Positions 12,521-25,800 of a stretch of DNA of 64,000 nucleotides are shown here, one piece after another. The notes beneath the pieces are model-generated. The model saw only the letters and a list, made by a program, of their open reading frames with translations. It did not search any database and had not been told where the DNA came from. Positions within the stretch are counted from its first letter, which is position 1. Every line of letters begins with the position of its first letter. The position numbers and the translations under genes were made by a program. This stretch comes from Nectonema munidae (lineage: Eukaryota > Nematomorpha > Nectonematoida > Nectonematidae): assembly GCA_030549495.1 (NCBI GenBank), contig JAUIRK010000992.1, positions 248,001 to 312,000 on the forward strand, written 5' to 3'.

Positions 12521-12799
12521 AAATGAAAGCTGAATAAAATTCAAATTTTTATTAGATGTACTAAATTCTTTCATTAGATTTTATATGATTTTATAATATT
12601 TTAAATGTGGTAATTATGATTAATAAATATTGGGAAGTATCCATACATTATGAGGATAGTATTTTTTTGTATTACCTGTGAAAACAAAATGTATTTTTAA
12701 AATTATAAGTATTTGTATTTGAAATAGTCATACAAAATATTTGTATTTGTATTTCAGAAAGCTCAATTTATTTTTATTTAAAATACTAGCCAATTTATT

Positions 12800-13339
12800 T
12801 CACCCCTAATCTGATTGATATCTAATTCAGGCTCTGGCTTGGTACCTTGAAGAATTGTTTTTGTTTCCATCGAAATTAATCGGTTTCAAATTAATTTCAT
12901 GCTTTTACACCAGTTTGCATTCCAACTATTTTAAGTCAAGGTAAAATTATTGTTTAAAGCACGGAACCTGTCATGGCGGTGTCCATGCGTCTTAAAAAGC
13001 AAAGTTTAGGTCTCCTAATATAATATATAGCTCCTTCCTCTCCTCCACATTCATAGTATATGGCTTCGATATGATATAAATGATTCAAAAAGTCTATTTA
13101 AAATTCAGTCAGTTAGTTGTTTAGTAAATTTGTAAATTAGATCATTATTTGTTTCAATGATTACCAACTATTGAAATATACTGTGTTTCAAATGGAGGGG
13201 GGGGGGGTGTGCATACTCATTGTCAGTCATTTAATTGTACTATTTATTTTCTATTTTAATTCAATTTTGATTTGAAAATTTTATATTTAAATACTCATAT
13301 TTATTGGTGTTAAATATATTGTTCAAATTTAGTCATAAA
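12800..13339. promoter_or_regulatory. Upstream region of PGM3
   Basis: About 540 bp lie between the hAT relic and the PGM3 start codon. There is a run of 11 G near 13197 and AT-rich DNA, but no clear TATA box or other promoter motif that I can fix. The label means only that the promoter should lie here. Confidence 0.3.
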
Positions 13340-15004
13340 ATGGATTTCAAAATACCTGAAAAATACTATCGTAACTTAGAAGTAGCTTTATACTTTCGCT
13401 ATGGTACAGCGGGTTTCCGAACTAAAGCTAAATATTTGGATTCCTGTATGTATAGAATGGGCATCTTGTCAGTATTTTGCTCACGCTATTACAATGGTAA
13501 AGCGATTGGTCTAATGATAACTGCTTCTCATAATCCACAAGAAGATAATGGCATTAAAATGATAGATCCTCAAGGAGAAATGATTGATGCATCATGGGAA
13601 AAAATTGCTGAAATTATCGCTAACTGTGACGAAAAAGATTTTGAAGAAACTCTGAAAAGAGAATTACTTTCCAAGAATATTAATATTGGAAAAGAATCTC
13701 CTTCACTTGTTTTCATATCAAAGGATACTAGACCAAGTGGGTCACGTTTGTCGGCGGCCGTAATAGATGGCGTTACCTGTGTTAAAGGTGGCTTTAAATT
13801 TCTTGATCTACTGACAACCCCGCAACTTCATTTTTTGGTAGAGAAATATAATACGTCTCCCGATGTGCTTCCCACAGAAAAAAGTTATTTCGACAAGCTT
13901 TCCACAAGCTATGTGGAATTAATGAAAATGTGTGTCTATTCCGATGAAGATGACCTTGATAATAAATTGTATGTCGATGCCGCAAATGGAGTAGGAGCTC
14001 CCAAGTTAAAAGAATTAGGGGAAGCAATCGGTGATTCACGCTATTTATCCGTTAAGATAATCAATGATGCGTCCTCACCTGATGCGCGTATCAACGACTG
14101 TTGTGGAGCTGACTACGTTAAATCAAACCAGTGCTTTCCTTTTGGATTTGATTTAGAGAATGGAGAGCTTGTTGGCAAAAAATGTGTTACTTTTGATGGA
14201 GATGCAGACAGGATCATGTATTTTTATTGCAGAAAAGATCTTACATTTCGACTATTGGATGGCGACAAGATAGCGTCTCTTATAGCTTTGTTTTTGAAAG
14301 ATTTAATTGATACCTGTGACCTTAAGGATGTTTTATCGATGGCTGTAATTCAAACAGCATATGCTAATGGAAAATCTAGTAGATACATTCACGAAAATCT
14401 AAAATTAAATGTCGTTGTGACTCCGACTGGCGTAAAAAATTTGCATGAAAAAGCCAAGCTCTTTGATATTGGTATTTACTTTGAGGCGAATGGACATGGA
14501 ACTGTTTTGTACAGCCAAAAAACAATGGATATATTGAATGATTTAAGTACGGATGAAACTTGTTTGCCAGAAAAAAGAAATGCTGCATCAATATTTTTGT
14601 TATTTGTAAAATTAACCAATCAAATCATTGGAGATGCTTTGTGCGATATGTTATTGGTTGAAACAATTCTCAAATACAAAAGATGGAGCATTGAAGTTTG
14701 GGATTGCATGTATGACAATTCTCCTTATCAGCTTTTAAGTGTCACAGATACCGTTAACAAGCCTTTTTATCTTAGTGAAGATGAAACGAAATGCTTAGTC
14801 CCAAGAAAGTTACAGAATGAAATTGATAAAATTGTCCGCCTCAGTTACGATCCAGATGCACGCGCTTTCGTTAGGCCTTCGGGAACAGAAGCCATCATAA
14901 GGATTTACGCTGAAGCCATCACTAAATCCCTTGCAAATGAAATTGCATTTAAGATTAGTGAAGTTGTCAAAAATTTGAAAGAGAGTGATTTCATTATTAA
15001 CTAA
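13340..15004 (+). CDS. PGM3: Phosphoacetylglucosamine mutase, single exon
   Basis: The protein converts N-acetylglucosamine-6-phosphate to the 1-phosphate, a cytosolic step towards UDP-GlcNAc, needed for glycoproteins and, in arthropods, chitin. It is 554 aa; animal PGM3/AGM1 proteins are about 540. Visible family motifs: YGTAGFR (21-27), the phosphoserine loop TASHNP with Ser63, the metal loop DGDADR (286-291), the sugar loop FEANGHG (381-387) and the phosphate-binding RPSGTE (512-517). The frame is open further upstream to a TTG at 13304, but the first ATG is at 13340, with A at -3 and G at +4, and it gives the family's usual length. No introns, although ELOA, ARL5 and the lectin nearby have them; it may be a retrocopy that kept or replaced the function, or simply an intron-free gene. 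All catalytic motifs are intact. Confidence 0.95.
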   Translation: MDFKIPEKYYRNLEVALYFRYGTAGFRTKAKYLDSCMYRMGILSVFCSRYYNGKAIGLMITASHNPQEDNGIKMIDPQGEMIDASWEKIAEIIANCDEKDFEETLKRELLSKNINIGKESPSLVFISKDTRPSGSRLSAAVIDGVTCVKGGFKFLDLLTTPQLHFLVEKYNTSPDVLPTEKSYFDKLSTSYVELMKMCVYSDEDDLDNKLYVDAANGVGAPKLKELGEAIGDSRYLSVKIINDASSPDARINDCCGADYVKSNQCFPFGFDLENGELVGKKCVTFDGDADRIMYFYCRKDLTFRLLDGDKIASLIALFLKDLIDTCDLKDVLSMAVIQTAYANGKSSRYIHENLKLNVVVTPTGVKNLHEKAKLFDIGIYFEANGHGTVLYSQKTMDILNDLSTDETCLPEKRNAASIFLLFVKLTNQIIGDALCDMLLVETILKYKRWSIEVWDCMYDNSPYQLLSVTDTVNKPFYLSEDETKCLVPRKLQNEIDKIVRLSYDPDARAFVRPSGTEAIIRIYAEAITKSLANEIAFKISEVVKNLKESDFIIN

Positions 15005-15060
15005 TTTCCTTCATTATTATTTTGTTGTTTAACTTTTACACTCTTTTTTGTTATTTTTTT

Positions 15061-15066
15061 AATAAA
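15061..15066 (+). terminator. Poly(A) signal of PGM3
   Basis: AATAAA lies 57 bp after the PGM3 stop codon, followed by a T-rich stretch. Position and sequence fit a cleavage and polyadenylation signal. Confidence 0.6.
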
Positions 15067-15627
15067 TGTTACTAATATGATTATTCGCTTTTCTTTTTAT
15101 AAATATCAAAGACCGAACTTTTTGCAAATTTTAATATATTTTGTCTTTATTGTGTTATCTATTCTCTCATTCTAACATTTTTAACACAAATTCAATGTCA
15201 AAGATTATATCGGTATTTAATTTTAAGTTTATTAAATTTTTCAGTATTTCTGTACATTACCTTTTTATGATGGAGATTTTGAATGCTGTGTTGAAGAGAG
15301 TCTCGATTTTCGAGAAAAATTTAATTTTTTGCTAAAAATAAAATATACCGAATTGCTAAGAAATAGCATTTATTTATATTTATAAAAAATAAAAGTTTTC
15401 CATTTTCAAAAATATAATTTGAACTATTTCCATTTTTCCTATAATGTATTCAAATTTTCATCTCCTAAAGCTTCAAAATGAAATTAGATGAGAATATAAA
15501 TATTGTAAAAATATAACTTTTACCAGCACAATTCATTATTCCTGCATTAAAAAATCTTTCCAGGTTTTTAATTTTTTTTGAATATTTTATCTTTCAATTT
15601 TTATTAATTATAAAATATCTACTAACA

Positions 15628-15790
15628 AGTGTATGGGTAAGTTGGTAGGGTGTCATATGTGTCTTTTCATTGACGAAGACCTAATAGACTCTGCATAGGT
15701 ATAAACACTGCTATCCGCAAAATATCAAATGAAAGATTTCTAGTTTCTGATCCAACTCTTCAATCAACTAGTCCAAACCAGTCTACTTAT
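15628..15790 (+). repeat. Possible SINE head
   Basis: An A-box-like GGGTAAGTTGGTAGGG at about 15631 is followed much further on by TTTCTGATCCAAC, a weak B-box. It resembles the head at 8000-8212 in part. Spacing is longer than usual, so the call is weak. Confidence 0.28.
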
Positions 15791-17269
15791 TGAAAAGTGG
15801 AAAGTTATTTTATTAGATCAATTCAATGTTAGTATGACACCCGATACAATTTTTAAAATATTTAAATTTCTTATTCATTTAAAAATAACATATTTTTTTA
15901 TATGTTTGAAAATGGGTTTTTTGAAATAGGAATATATCAAACTTTAATTAGTAGAATTATGCTTTAATCCAATAAAATAATGTTAAAAAGCAATGCCTTT
16001 ATCATAAAATTATTTATATAAATAAAATAAGCACTAATTAAAATAGTTTAAAATAGGTGATGACTGATGACATTTAAACGAAATGGAGACATTTTCTAGT
16101 AGAACATATACAACAGATGTAAGAGATTGCTAGGGAAAATTTTCAGTGTTGGGAAACTTTCCTAGAACCTATAGTAATTATAGTAGTAGTGCTACTCTTT
16201 CTATATATCATTTGCAAAAAATAGCACGCCACAGCACACTGTTTTACATTCAACACATACCATAATAATTGTCAACATATATTACGTAGATATGTATATT
16301 AATAGATCTCTTTTCTGCATCTGTAATATTTCAGTATAGTTTTCTTATAATACGTTAGTTGAAATATATGTACATCAATGTTATATATCTAGAAATTAGA
16401 AGTAAATACAGCTTCCAGGCCCGAAGGAAAAGCTTTCTTAGAGAGCTGGACTAGGAAGAACTTATACATTCTTGTATCTCAAATGAGCTTCATAACAGTC
16501 ATTTTTTTATTAATGATTAAAAAAGTTTAAGAAGTCTGAGCCAGAGAGTAAAATAATTCTGCTCCGAAGCTGGAGCCAGACAATTTTTTTCTGGCTCCAA
16601 AACCCTACTGAAAAGGTAGGGGGTTGAATCTAAAAATATCGGCTCATGCAGGTCTAACAAAAGTTCTTAAAATAAGCCTCATACTAGCGTCTTTGGGAAG
16701 TTGTGTTTTGTTTAACCACATAAAATAGAAAATATTAGATATAGAAACAAAAAAACGAAGAGAGAAGAAATCCTAAAGTAAATGCCGAATTTAATGGTTC
16801 AATTTTTCTCATTTTTTGTGGAAGGTCTAATCCTAATTTTTCTTACCTGAATCCACCCATGATTATAAAAATCCTCTTTAAAAAGGCTCTAGCTTCCCTT
16901 CTTTTGATTGCTCAAACCGAACTGACTATTTTTTTTACTTCAAAAAAATGTGTAAACATGAAGGTTTAAATTTTTGGCACTTGTTTACTACCCCTTGAAC
17001 AAGCTTTCAAATCTAGAAAGCTAAAAAAATATTATTTATTCTAGGTTATATTTTTTTCTACTATTTTGTATAAAACATTTTTTGGTCTGCTTTTCAAAAT
17101 TTATTTAATTTTCTATATTATGTTAACTAATTATTTTGTAAACCTATGCATCTACCAGAATACAAATTGAATTTTTGTCTTCCAAATTCATTGTATACTT
17201 AAATCTGCTATATTCGATTTCCTTACTTTGTTTTCGAATGCTTCACTGAAGCAAAAGCAGGGCGTTTGT

Positions 17270-17575
17270 TTCTCGTCGATGAAAACAAAGAATTAGGAAG
17301 TCCGAGATTTTAAGGGGTTTGCAGTCGGATTCGGTATCTAATAAAATTGAGCTGTCAGGGTCGGATTATTATTTAGGTATTAAAAAATAGTCTTATTTTT
17401 GTAAACATATGGAGCTATCCTCCTTTAGTCAAGGTTGGAAGTAAGAGCGAGTCGGCGTTAAATTTATAAGATTTTTGAGTATTTGGAGTCGGAATGAGAT
17501 TTTTTAAGTACTCGGAGTCGAATATTCACATATGCTAAGGAGTTGGAATTTCTTCTTTCGGCTCTGCAATACTGC
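17270..17575. repeat. GAGTCGG-type MITE remnant
   Basis: Repeated GGAGTCGGA-like words (near 17330, 17435, 17480, 17513) and an end rich in CGGCTC recall a MITE family whose short copy is at 37218-37290. Ends are not clean and no target duplication was found. Confidence 0.35.
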
Positions 17576-18055
17576 CTAAAGGTACACCTTATTTATCTGG
17601 TATTTTGAATACAAATAACCCCTTTCGACAAGAAACTCTATAACGTAAAATTGAATAACGAGCTGCGAGCATCCTCTCAGAAAAAAATTTAGTAAGAAAT
17701 GCTGATTTCTAGAGTTTCACGGAGTTGACCCCGTTCCTTAGTTCTTTACTGATTTACCTAATGATTCATTTCTAATGTTTATTTCTTTAGCCCCAGTTGC
17801 ACAGTCTGAAAATGTCTGAATGATACTTTCTAAAAGCAGCAATAGTATGCATCCATTTTTCTTCATATGCAAATAACTAGTTCAAGGCTTCTTCAGCAAA
17901 AAGACACAATGATAATATTAAAATTGCAATTCTTCACTCACTACTTGCTTCAGGCTGCGTATAAAACTTTTAAGGAAAGCACTCAATAAAATGCTCTAAT
18001 ACTTTTGGGGACGCAACTAATCTTTGTATAAAGTGGCAAATATAATTATTCAACA

Positions 18056-19515
18056 ATGGGTCTTGTTTTGACGAAGTTGTGGAGTTTTTTTGGGAAGGAA
18101 GAGCATAAAATTGTCATCTTGGGTTTGGATAACGCAGGAAAAACCACCATTCTTTATCACTTCATGATGGGAGAAACAGTTCACACTTCTCCAACCATAG
18201 GTAAGCTGTATCTTTTCATGCAAGACAGACTTATATACATTCGTACCCTTATCTAGGTCACTCGTATAACCCTATATTTTGTTCAACATCTTTTGTAAAT
18301 ATTTGTAGTCTAACTTTTCTAGTCGAAACAATTTTGCGCTGCACCTTCTACTGAGTAATATATAACTTTTTCTCACCCTTCACTATTTTATAGCCTTATT
18401 TAAATAATGTTGACAATAATTATTTGGCATTTAATATTCCTGCATCTAGTTGATTATTTAATTTGAATGAGGATATCCATGATTAAAAATCTCTTGAGCC
18501 TCAGTCCGTTTTTATTTTATTCAGCCGTTTTTTCTATAGCGAATCTAAAAGGTAGTTCACCATGGGGCGATTTTTTAACATTTTTTTTCTGAACTTTCTC
18601 TATTCTAATTCATTGTGAATGAATGCATGAGTGAGTATCACTTTAAAGTATTACTCTCTGAATCTGCATGTCATCAATAGCACTAAATTAACTAAAGGCT
18701 GAAAATAGTATGTGGGTGCATGTGAGTTAGATGAGTGTTTTAGACATAATCAAAGGCAACACCAGCAGCGATTGTATCATTTAATTTTTTCGTATAATTT
18801 GCAAAGAGTAATTCTTACGCCCGCCTCTCTCATTTTTCAAATGTGTGTGGTAGGATGCAGAGTAGCGGAGATTTTATAAAACTTACGAGTCGAATTTTTA
18901 ATGAAAAAAAGTTCAATTTTATAAGCTTATGGAGTGGCTCTTTTTATTTCTGCTTTTGTTCCTTCAAGCCAAGGTTAGCACGCGTAAAGAATGTGTTTTT
19001 GATGTGTTGTCAAAGTTATCTGCTAAGTTATTGTTTCTGTTAAGTGCATATTTTTTATCTAAAGGCTCAAATGTAGAAAGTTTTAAATGGAAGAACATAA
19101 ATTTTGTAATGTGGGACATCGGTGGGCAAAGCGCGTACCGTACAACCTGGGTCACCTACTACGCCAACACTGAATGCGTCATCTTTGTAATCGACAGTTC
19201 AGACAAAGAAAGAATAAAACTCACAAAAAAACAACTGCATAGCGTAAGTTGAATTTATACGATTTGGGACTGCGTAAATTTATTTTGAATTTTTTGTCGT
19301 AGGTTTTATCATGTGAATTATTCCAAAATCTACCGATACTTATTTTCGCCAATAAACAAGATATTGCTCATTCATTCACATCTCAAGAATTATTCTCATT
19401 ATTGGAATTGTATAAGACATCGCAAAAAGGCTGGAAAATTCAGCCGTGCTGTGCACTGTCTTCACAGGGCTTGTACGAAGGATTGGAGTGGATTGTGAAG
19501 CAACTCAAAAAATAG
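18056..19515 (+). CDS. ARL5-type Arf-like small GTPase, 3 exons, 178 aa
   Basis: Exons 18056-18200, 19065-19243 and 19303-19515; introns start GTAAGC and GTAAGT and end AAAG and GTAG, and phases agree. ARL5 proteins sit on the trans-Golgi, where they recruit tethering factors such as GARP; the usual length is 179 aa. Seen here: Gly2 for myristoylation ([13 protein letters not shown]), the P-loop GLDNAGKT (23-30), HTSPTIG in switch I, WDIGGQ with the catalytic Gln (about 70), FANKQD (about 124-128) and the CCAL loop, all as in ARL5. Odd point: the residues after the switch II Gln read SAYRTTW where ARL5 normally has ESLRxxW, so this looks like a diverged member. A stop right after exon 1 in frame explains why a single-frame view shows only fragments. 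The closest class is ARL5 and not ARF or ARL1, judged from the N-terminus and the SPTIGSNVE junction. Confidence 0.9.
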
Positions 19516-19701
19516 AAAAATTAATTCACTAATTTATTAAAAGTTATCCTGAAGAGCCGGTGGTACAACGAATGGATGCATAAATTAAAAATGACAATTA
19601 GTTTTAGTCTTATATTTTAATTTTACAAAGCATTTTAATGAATCCTCAACTGGAAGAATGTGACTAAGTATATTGAATATTTTTAATGAATTCAGAAGAA
19701 A

Positions 19702-19707
19702 AATAAA
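19702..19707 (+). terminator. Poly(A) signal of the ARL5-type gene
   Basis: AATAAA lies about 190 bp after the stop codon. The convergent ELOA gene ends at 19848, so the two 3' ends are only about 140 bp apart past this signal. Confidence 0.5.
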
Positions 19708-19847
19708 TTTTATTATCAAATATATTGACTTCTAAAATCAACGTGAGACAGCGATTTTTTTCGTAAAAGATTGAAACGAAAAAGCCAAATTTCAATTTTA
19801 AAGTTATCGATCTGTAGAATTAAAATAATCTTTCGCGTTAAAATACA

Positions 19848-22800
19848 CTATTTTCTTTTAAGACATCTTTTGAAGAGTTGCTTAGTCTTCAACATCATCG
19901 GAGCAGAAGAAGACATGGAAGCTTTTTTTGCCGCTGAAATTTTAATTTTCAAATAAAAATATTGATACATATTATAAAAAGCATTACGTTGACTGGTGTA
20001 TTTATAAGATGTGGGGTCATACAGTTTTGGCATTGAAGTAACTACTTTACATTCTATAGCTTTATCTAAAAATGTAAGGATGATAATAATTAGCAATAAA
20101 TAGTTAACCTTAGAATAGAGCACACTTACTGTTGTGTTTTAAATGTTTATCGTCTGCTTGATTTGGAATGTTTAAATTCTTTTCATTCTTGTTAACAACA
20201 TTTTCTATGAAAAATATTGCAATCATTAGAAAAATAATTATTATTAACAATTCTACTTATTACTCTAAAGGTACAATATTCAGCAGGGCTTTTCAAATAT
20301 GAGCCTCTTGATTTTTGTCACAATATTTTCGGATCCCTAGATAAGTCAACGAAGGAGGCCTGATTTCACAAAATTTGAATGATTACCAACATTTTGGCAT
20401 TATATATAAGATGATTATTGATTAATTCTTATAGAATATTGACATCTACATTTTATTGCGAAACAATATCATCTGTATACTTCAATCGCAGGAGGAAAAT
20501 GTTTACAATAATAGAGAAGCCAAATCTTGACATGGTGAAAGATTAGAGAAACTATACATATGTTCGTCTCCTCTACCGAATCAATGAATCTCTCGTCTGT
20601 AACATAAAAAAGGACGAAAAAACATAAGATCGACAGCAGCAGTAACATTCAACATGACTGTCAAAAGGGTAATAACTACACGAAACACGAGCATATCAAA
20701 ATATGCTCAAAGAAACTCATATCAAAGTATGCTAAGAAACTTTCTAGATGATTATTCAAAAAAGCTATTCAGGTGAACAAGTGTAAATCGATCGGGAGTT
20801 CTTAGCGCCTAAAAAGGTTGTGTTTCACTCATAACCAGAGGAAATGCTGCCAACTTTATGCTACAGACAGGACTCAAGCAAAACTTAAGGTACTCAAAAA
20901 TAAAAACCTGCTCGATGAAAGATGACTACTCTAGTTCAAAGTGCTTTTTTTGAACAATACCAGATGCCATGCATTTGACCACATATCTTATGAAGAATTA
21001 AAAATTTTGCTACCAAACACATCACTTATCCAACCGATGGGTCAAAGTGTTATCCTAGCTTTTAAAACATTTTACATACGAATTCTATCCAACATCTGAT
21101 GGAAGTTATACAATTCCAACGGTTCTCCAAAATATTTAAAAAAGCCAACCTGTAAAAATTATAGCGAGAAGCCGCTGAGAAAAGATTTTCTCCCTACGAA
21201 ATAACTCACTGTTCAGTTGCCTGTGAAGCTAGCAGAAGTTTTAATGGGAAATGACTTTGTGCCTTCTTTGACAGCCTTATTGATTTCCGTTAAAGGATGA
21301 AGATCTAAGAGTGATGAGAAAGAAAATGACGAGGCTCTAGAAGACAAAAATGGCCCAATACTTTAACGCGTTTAAACCTTGCTAAAATGGGAGTAGAAAT
21401 TGAGAGAATGGTGTAAGAATGGGACCCGACTTGATTCGTGCTTTGCAGTTCAATAATGAAATAGATAGAGTCGTGGAAGATTATAAGACGCTCCTTTGCC
21501 CTGAAGAAAAGACAGCAACTGCCGATTACTATGCTTCTCAACTGCGAAAACATCAGCGCTACTTAATCTTGGAAATCTAGAGCAGGAAGAAGTTACATCA
21601 CATGACGAAACATCTGTTCGCATGGTTATTTTAAGGAGTTACAATGCTCTTCTACTAAAACGATTTGCTATTTAAAAAATTAAAGAGTATGTTTCAGAGT
21701 GTAGGAAAGATTTAAAGTAAACTATCGCTTTATCTCAGGTACTAAGTGTATAAAATTCTACTTCGCGGATTTTCACCTATTGCGGGCCGTTATGGAAGCC
21801 ACCAACCGCAATAAATGAGGGATTTTAATTAAAAGAATTGAGAAATGTCTTATTTCTCTTGGATACGTCCACTTTCTTATTCTTGCTTAATCACAACAGA
21901 GATTTAACTATTGGAACTGAGTGTACTTAAAAGTTTTTAAAGGAGCTGCATATTTCCATAGGCTGGTTCGGGTAGTCTGAGTATGAGAATACAGGAGTTT
22001 TTTTATTTCTGTTCTAAAGGAACACAGCATTAAGACTTTGATTGTTAGTGTTTATGGAGAGATACTTTTTCTAAAATTTCTCTGTAGATACTATATCTTA
22101 TCTTTAGGAATGATCTTTTTCTACGTTATTTTAATTTGGAAGAGTATTTTAGAGTTTTATATATATTTTTAGATTTCTCGATTAGGAACTTTCGAATTTA
22201 ATAACTAAACCTCGTATGATATACTCAAGTTTTTCCCTATCAAGGCATCATATACAGAGAAAGGGTAAATAAAAAAGCTGGGTTTCTAATGAAGCATACG
22301 TTTTCAAGTAGGCAGTCACGAAAATGTAAATCCAAATTGAAAAATGTACCAAGAAAAACAAGGTTTTGTGCAAAGTGTGCTTAACAAATAAATTCCCAAC
22401 TTATTATTTTTATGCGATGCAAAAAATATAGAGAAAAGAACAACTAAAAGCCACATAAATTTGATAGATATTAAGTCTTCTTTCATTTGCCACTTTGAGA
22501 GCAAGAGATGCATCCTATTGTACGAATAGATATAAAGAGAGATCAAAGCTGAATGTGATTACTACATATGCTATGTGGAATAAAACATCTTTTGTTAACG
22601 AACTGTTTAATGCGATGTGCTTCCTAGACAAATTAAAAACGATTCAACAATTTCTGTCATATCTTAAAGAGAGAGAGGGAGAGTAGAACAGCAAAACGCT
22701 TTTAAATTAAAATTCACAACGTTATCCATCACTCGACTCCCTATTCGTTCTCGACAAGAAAACATGGAAAATTAAGTAAAATGGAGTGTGTATTATGGTT

Positions 22801-25800
22801 TTCTATACACGAATATTTACTTTTTACTTACTTTTACAGTATGGCCATGATCATGGTATGAATTGCTAAAAATATGAAACATCATTTTGATACAAGCTCA
22901 GATTGGTGTTTTAACAGTGCTTGCATATATGCAAACATTGAATTTTGGTTCCGTAATGTATTAACAGTATTGAACTTGCATATGAAATACTAAATATGAA
23001 AACTTCATATTCATACACGCACTAAAAGTAAATAAAATGAGGCAGCTTTTTAGTCCGATTGTCAATTAGCAGGAAGTTTCTTTCAGCTCGCAACGGAAAC
23101 AGCAGTACACGAGTCAGAAATTCAAGAATCATTCTTCATAATTAATACTCCTAAAAGGATTCTACAAAGCGTAACTGCACCTTCTGAGAAAGAGACTCAA
23201 ATGAAATGAATCGGTCTTACGCAGGCTTGAAGCAGCTCTCCTCAAGGGAATGGTAGAGTTGGCGACTTGTCTACGCTTAACTTCTCTTGGAGCTTTGACA
23301 TTTTCTCCCATGAAGGCCAATTTAAGCTTCTTAACGGGCTTTTTCTTTGCAAGCATGTCTTCAGTGATGGAAGACTTTAACTTTTCAAACTTTGCATCCC
23401 TTTCCTTGCACATTCTGAAGTATACTTCTTTCCAGCTTTCATCTTCAAGCTGCTCGCTCTCTTTTCCTTTGTATTCTCGAAGACAATGCTGTTGCCATAA
23501 GTGTTCTGTATCTTCACACAGATGCTAAATCATAATCAATGCATAGATGTTCCATTTTTATCCTTCCTAAGGTGTTCACGCTGTTACATTACAAAAAGCA
23601 CAATTTCATTTTGAAGTGTAAAAAATCACTTGTTTTCTTGATTAAAAAATTTAAAGCTACAACGTTTAGGTTAAGGAATGTTTTATTTGAATAAGCTTTC
23701 CCTTTAAACAAAAAGTCTTCAAAATTTCGAGTATGCCTCAAGATGAAGGCTTCCTAATCTAAAGGCGCATCTCTAGCTAAAGGTACTTGTCATGTATGAT
23801 GTTCTTTTTACTTACAATTTAATGCTTAAATGCCGTGTGATTTTTGGTGAAACATTGTTAACTTAATTCGCATTATGCTTCATGAATAAGCCTTTTCAGC
23901 TTTATTTTGAGTGGGTTGAAACAAAAGTTCACCTAGTAGGCACTTTACTGATTTATTAAGTAGTATAAAAAACTTAAACACAGTAATTATTATTAGTGAT
24001 GCAGCGATCTCAATTTTTTCACCAATGCCGATATCGATTCTTAACCGATAACAATACAAGGAACAAATTTTATTTATATAAAAGTTTAGGTTATTTTGTA
24101 TTAGCTTTTAAACATCATAATAAAAGTCTCTATAAAATTTTAGCATTTATTAAAAATGAAAAACTTTTAAATTGAAATGTAAAAAGATGAGCTTTCCACT
24201 ACAACTAAACATCAGAGCCATGTACGGTGTTATAAAATAGTTATAGATATCCAAAAGTTGAGAATAGACACCAATGAAAGAAGATTGGATGACGTTATTT
24301 GTGAAAGATCGCTAACGTCATCTATGAATTTAGTAGTATATTGTTTACATCAAATTGTGAGCAAAAAAGCAGCTTTCATCAAAATGCTATTATATGTTCA
24401 AAGCGCTGTGCATTAAATATAAAGGTTCTTTTACCCTTTATAGATCTACTATAAACTTTAATTAGCCGATAATGATCAGTCAAAAAACGCCTATAAGCTG
24501 AGTCCAATCTAATCGGTAAATCACAAGTAATTATATCTTGTGTACTCTCAAAACCCATGCTTCATTTATCTTGTGATAAACGGAGTTAGGCGATCTTTGC
24601 GATTATTCAAAGTTCATCAATATTTTGAATAGATACAAATTAAAATCTCCAGGACAAAGATAAGATACTCTTGAACTCCATAACTACAAAGTCGGAGTAA
24701 TAAATCATTTAGATTTAAAAGAGACTGATCTAGTCGTTCTTTATGGCGAAAAGATTCAATCGTGGTAGTGTAATTTAATAATAGAACTACGGTAAACCGA
24801 ATCTGCCCGTGTATGTAATATTTAGCCTTTAAGTCAAATAGTGTTACATTTTATATTTTTGCCATAAACGCTGCCTCAGATTATATTCATAAGATGAAAT
24901 TTACTCAAAAAAAGCTACGTTCTCTTTTATATTTTTATATGGCATTTGGAGAAATTACTTCACGAAGCATCGGTTGTCTCAACTTGTCATCAAGATAAGC
25001 GCTCTATGTTTCATATGTTTGATGGTAATGTGGAAAACAAGCGGATATAGGCTGTATTAGGAAACCCAAGTAAGGATCGGTCTGTGCCACTGACAAGATA
25101 TATGAAGATTTTAAAATCAAATGATGATAGCAGATTTAGTGTGTGATTCGAACCTATTAGCTACACCAGGGCTTCTCAAACTTTTAAACCCTTCGACTTC
25201 TTCATATATTCGCTTTCTCCTCGAACTCCAGACAAGTTTAATAAAAATATGAAATCATTTTTTGCATTTCTGATGATGAGCAATAATACGAGAAAATTTA
25301 CCTTTAAAATAATATTTTATTATTATTTGTTTATATACGAATACATAACTTTCATGATTATCTCGATTTTTCCTGCCTCTCTCCATAACATAACCAACCA
25401 ACTCACTTTCAACCTCGTAATAATCGACCCCTAGGAAACTCTCATTAACACCAGGGAATCAGTATCGACCACTTTGGGGGCCCCTAAGCTACACTGATGA
25501 ATAACAACTGTTTAAACACATGAATACCCTGCGTGCGGCTTTAAAAAGCGTTAGTAAAAAGAGTCGTCACCCTTTTTTTGTGCCTATTTTGATACTGATT
25601 AATGATAATTTTCTATAGAGTGATACTGCAAAGAATTATAGCATAATGTTAAACGCATAAACTTGTGTATTTCAATGTACAGTAAAATCTTTAAACAATT
25701 TCCCAATTTGAAGCGATTGAAGATGTTTTGGGTAATGAAAGTAATGCCCAAGTTGATGTAGTTATCCTCCCTCCTAATACTGGAGACTCACAAGAAACTG

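Larger units (their letters stand above)
15080..18055. other. Intergenic DNA between PGM3 and ARL5
   Basis: Nearly 3 kb, AT-rich, without a supported gene. It holds a weak SINE-like stretch (15628-15790) and CGGAGTCGG-type MITE debris (17270-17575), listed separately. The ARL5 promoter should lie at its right end; no TATA box could be fixed. Confidence 0.5.

Noticed and set aside
13304-13339. Upstream extension of the PGM3 frame by 12 codons
   Set aside because: The extended frame opens at a TTG. The ATG at 13340 has a good context and gives the family's normal start.
19867-19975. A small extra intron in the last ELOA exon
   Set aside because: A GT and an AG are present but joining them shifts the frame. 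Reading straight through gives the expected basic C-terminus.
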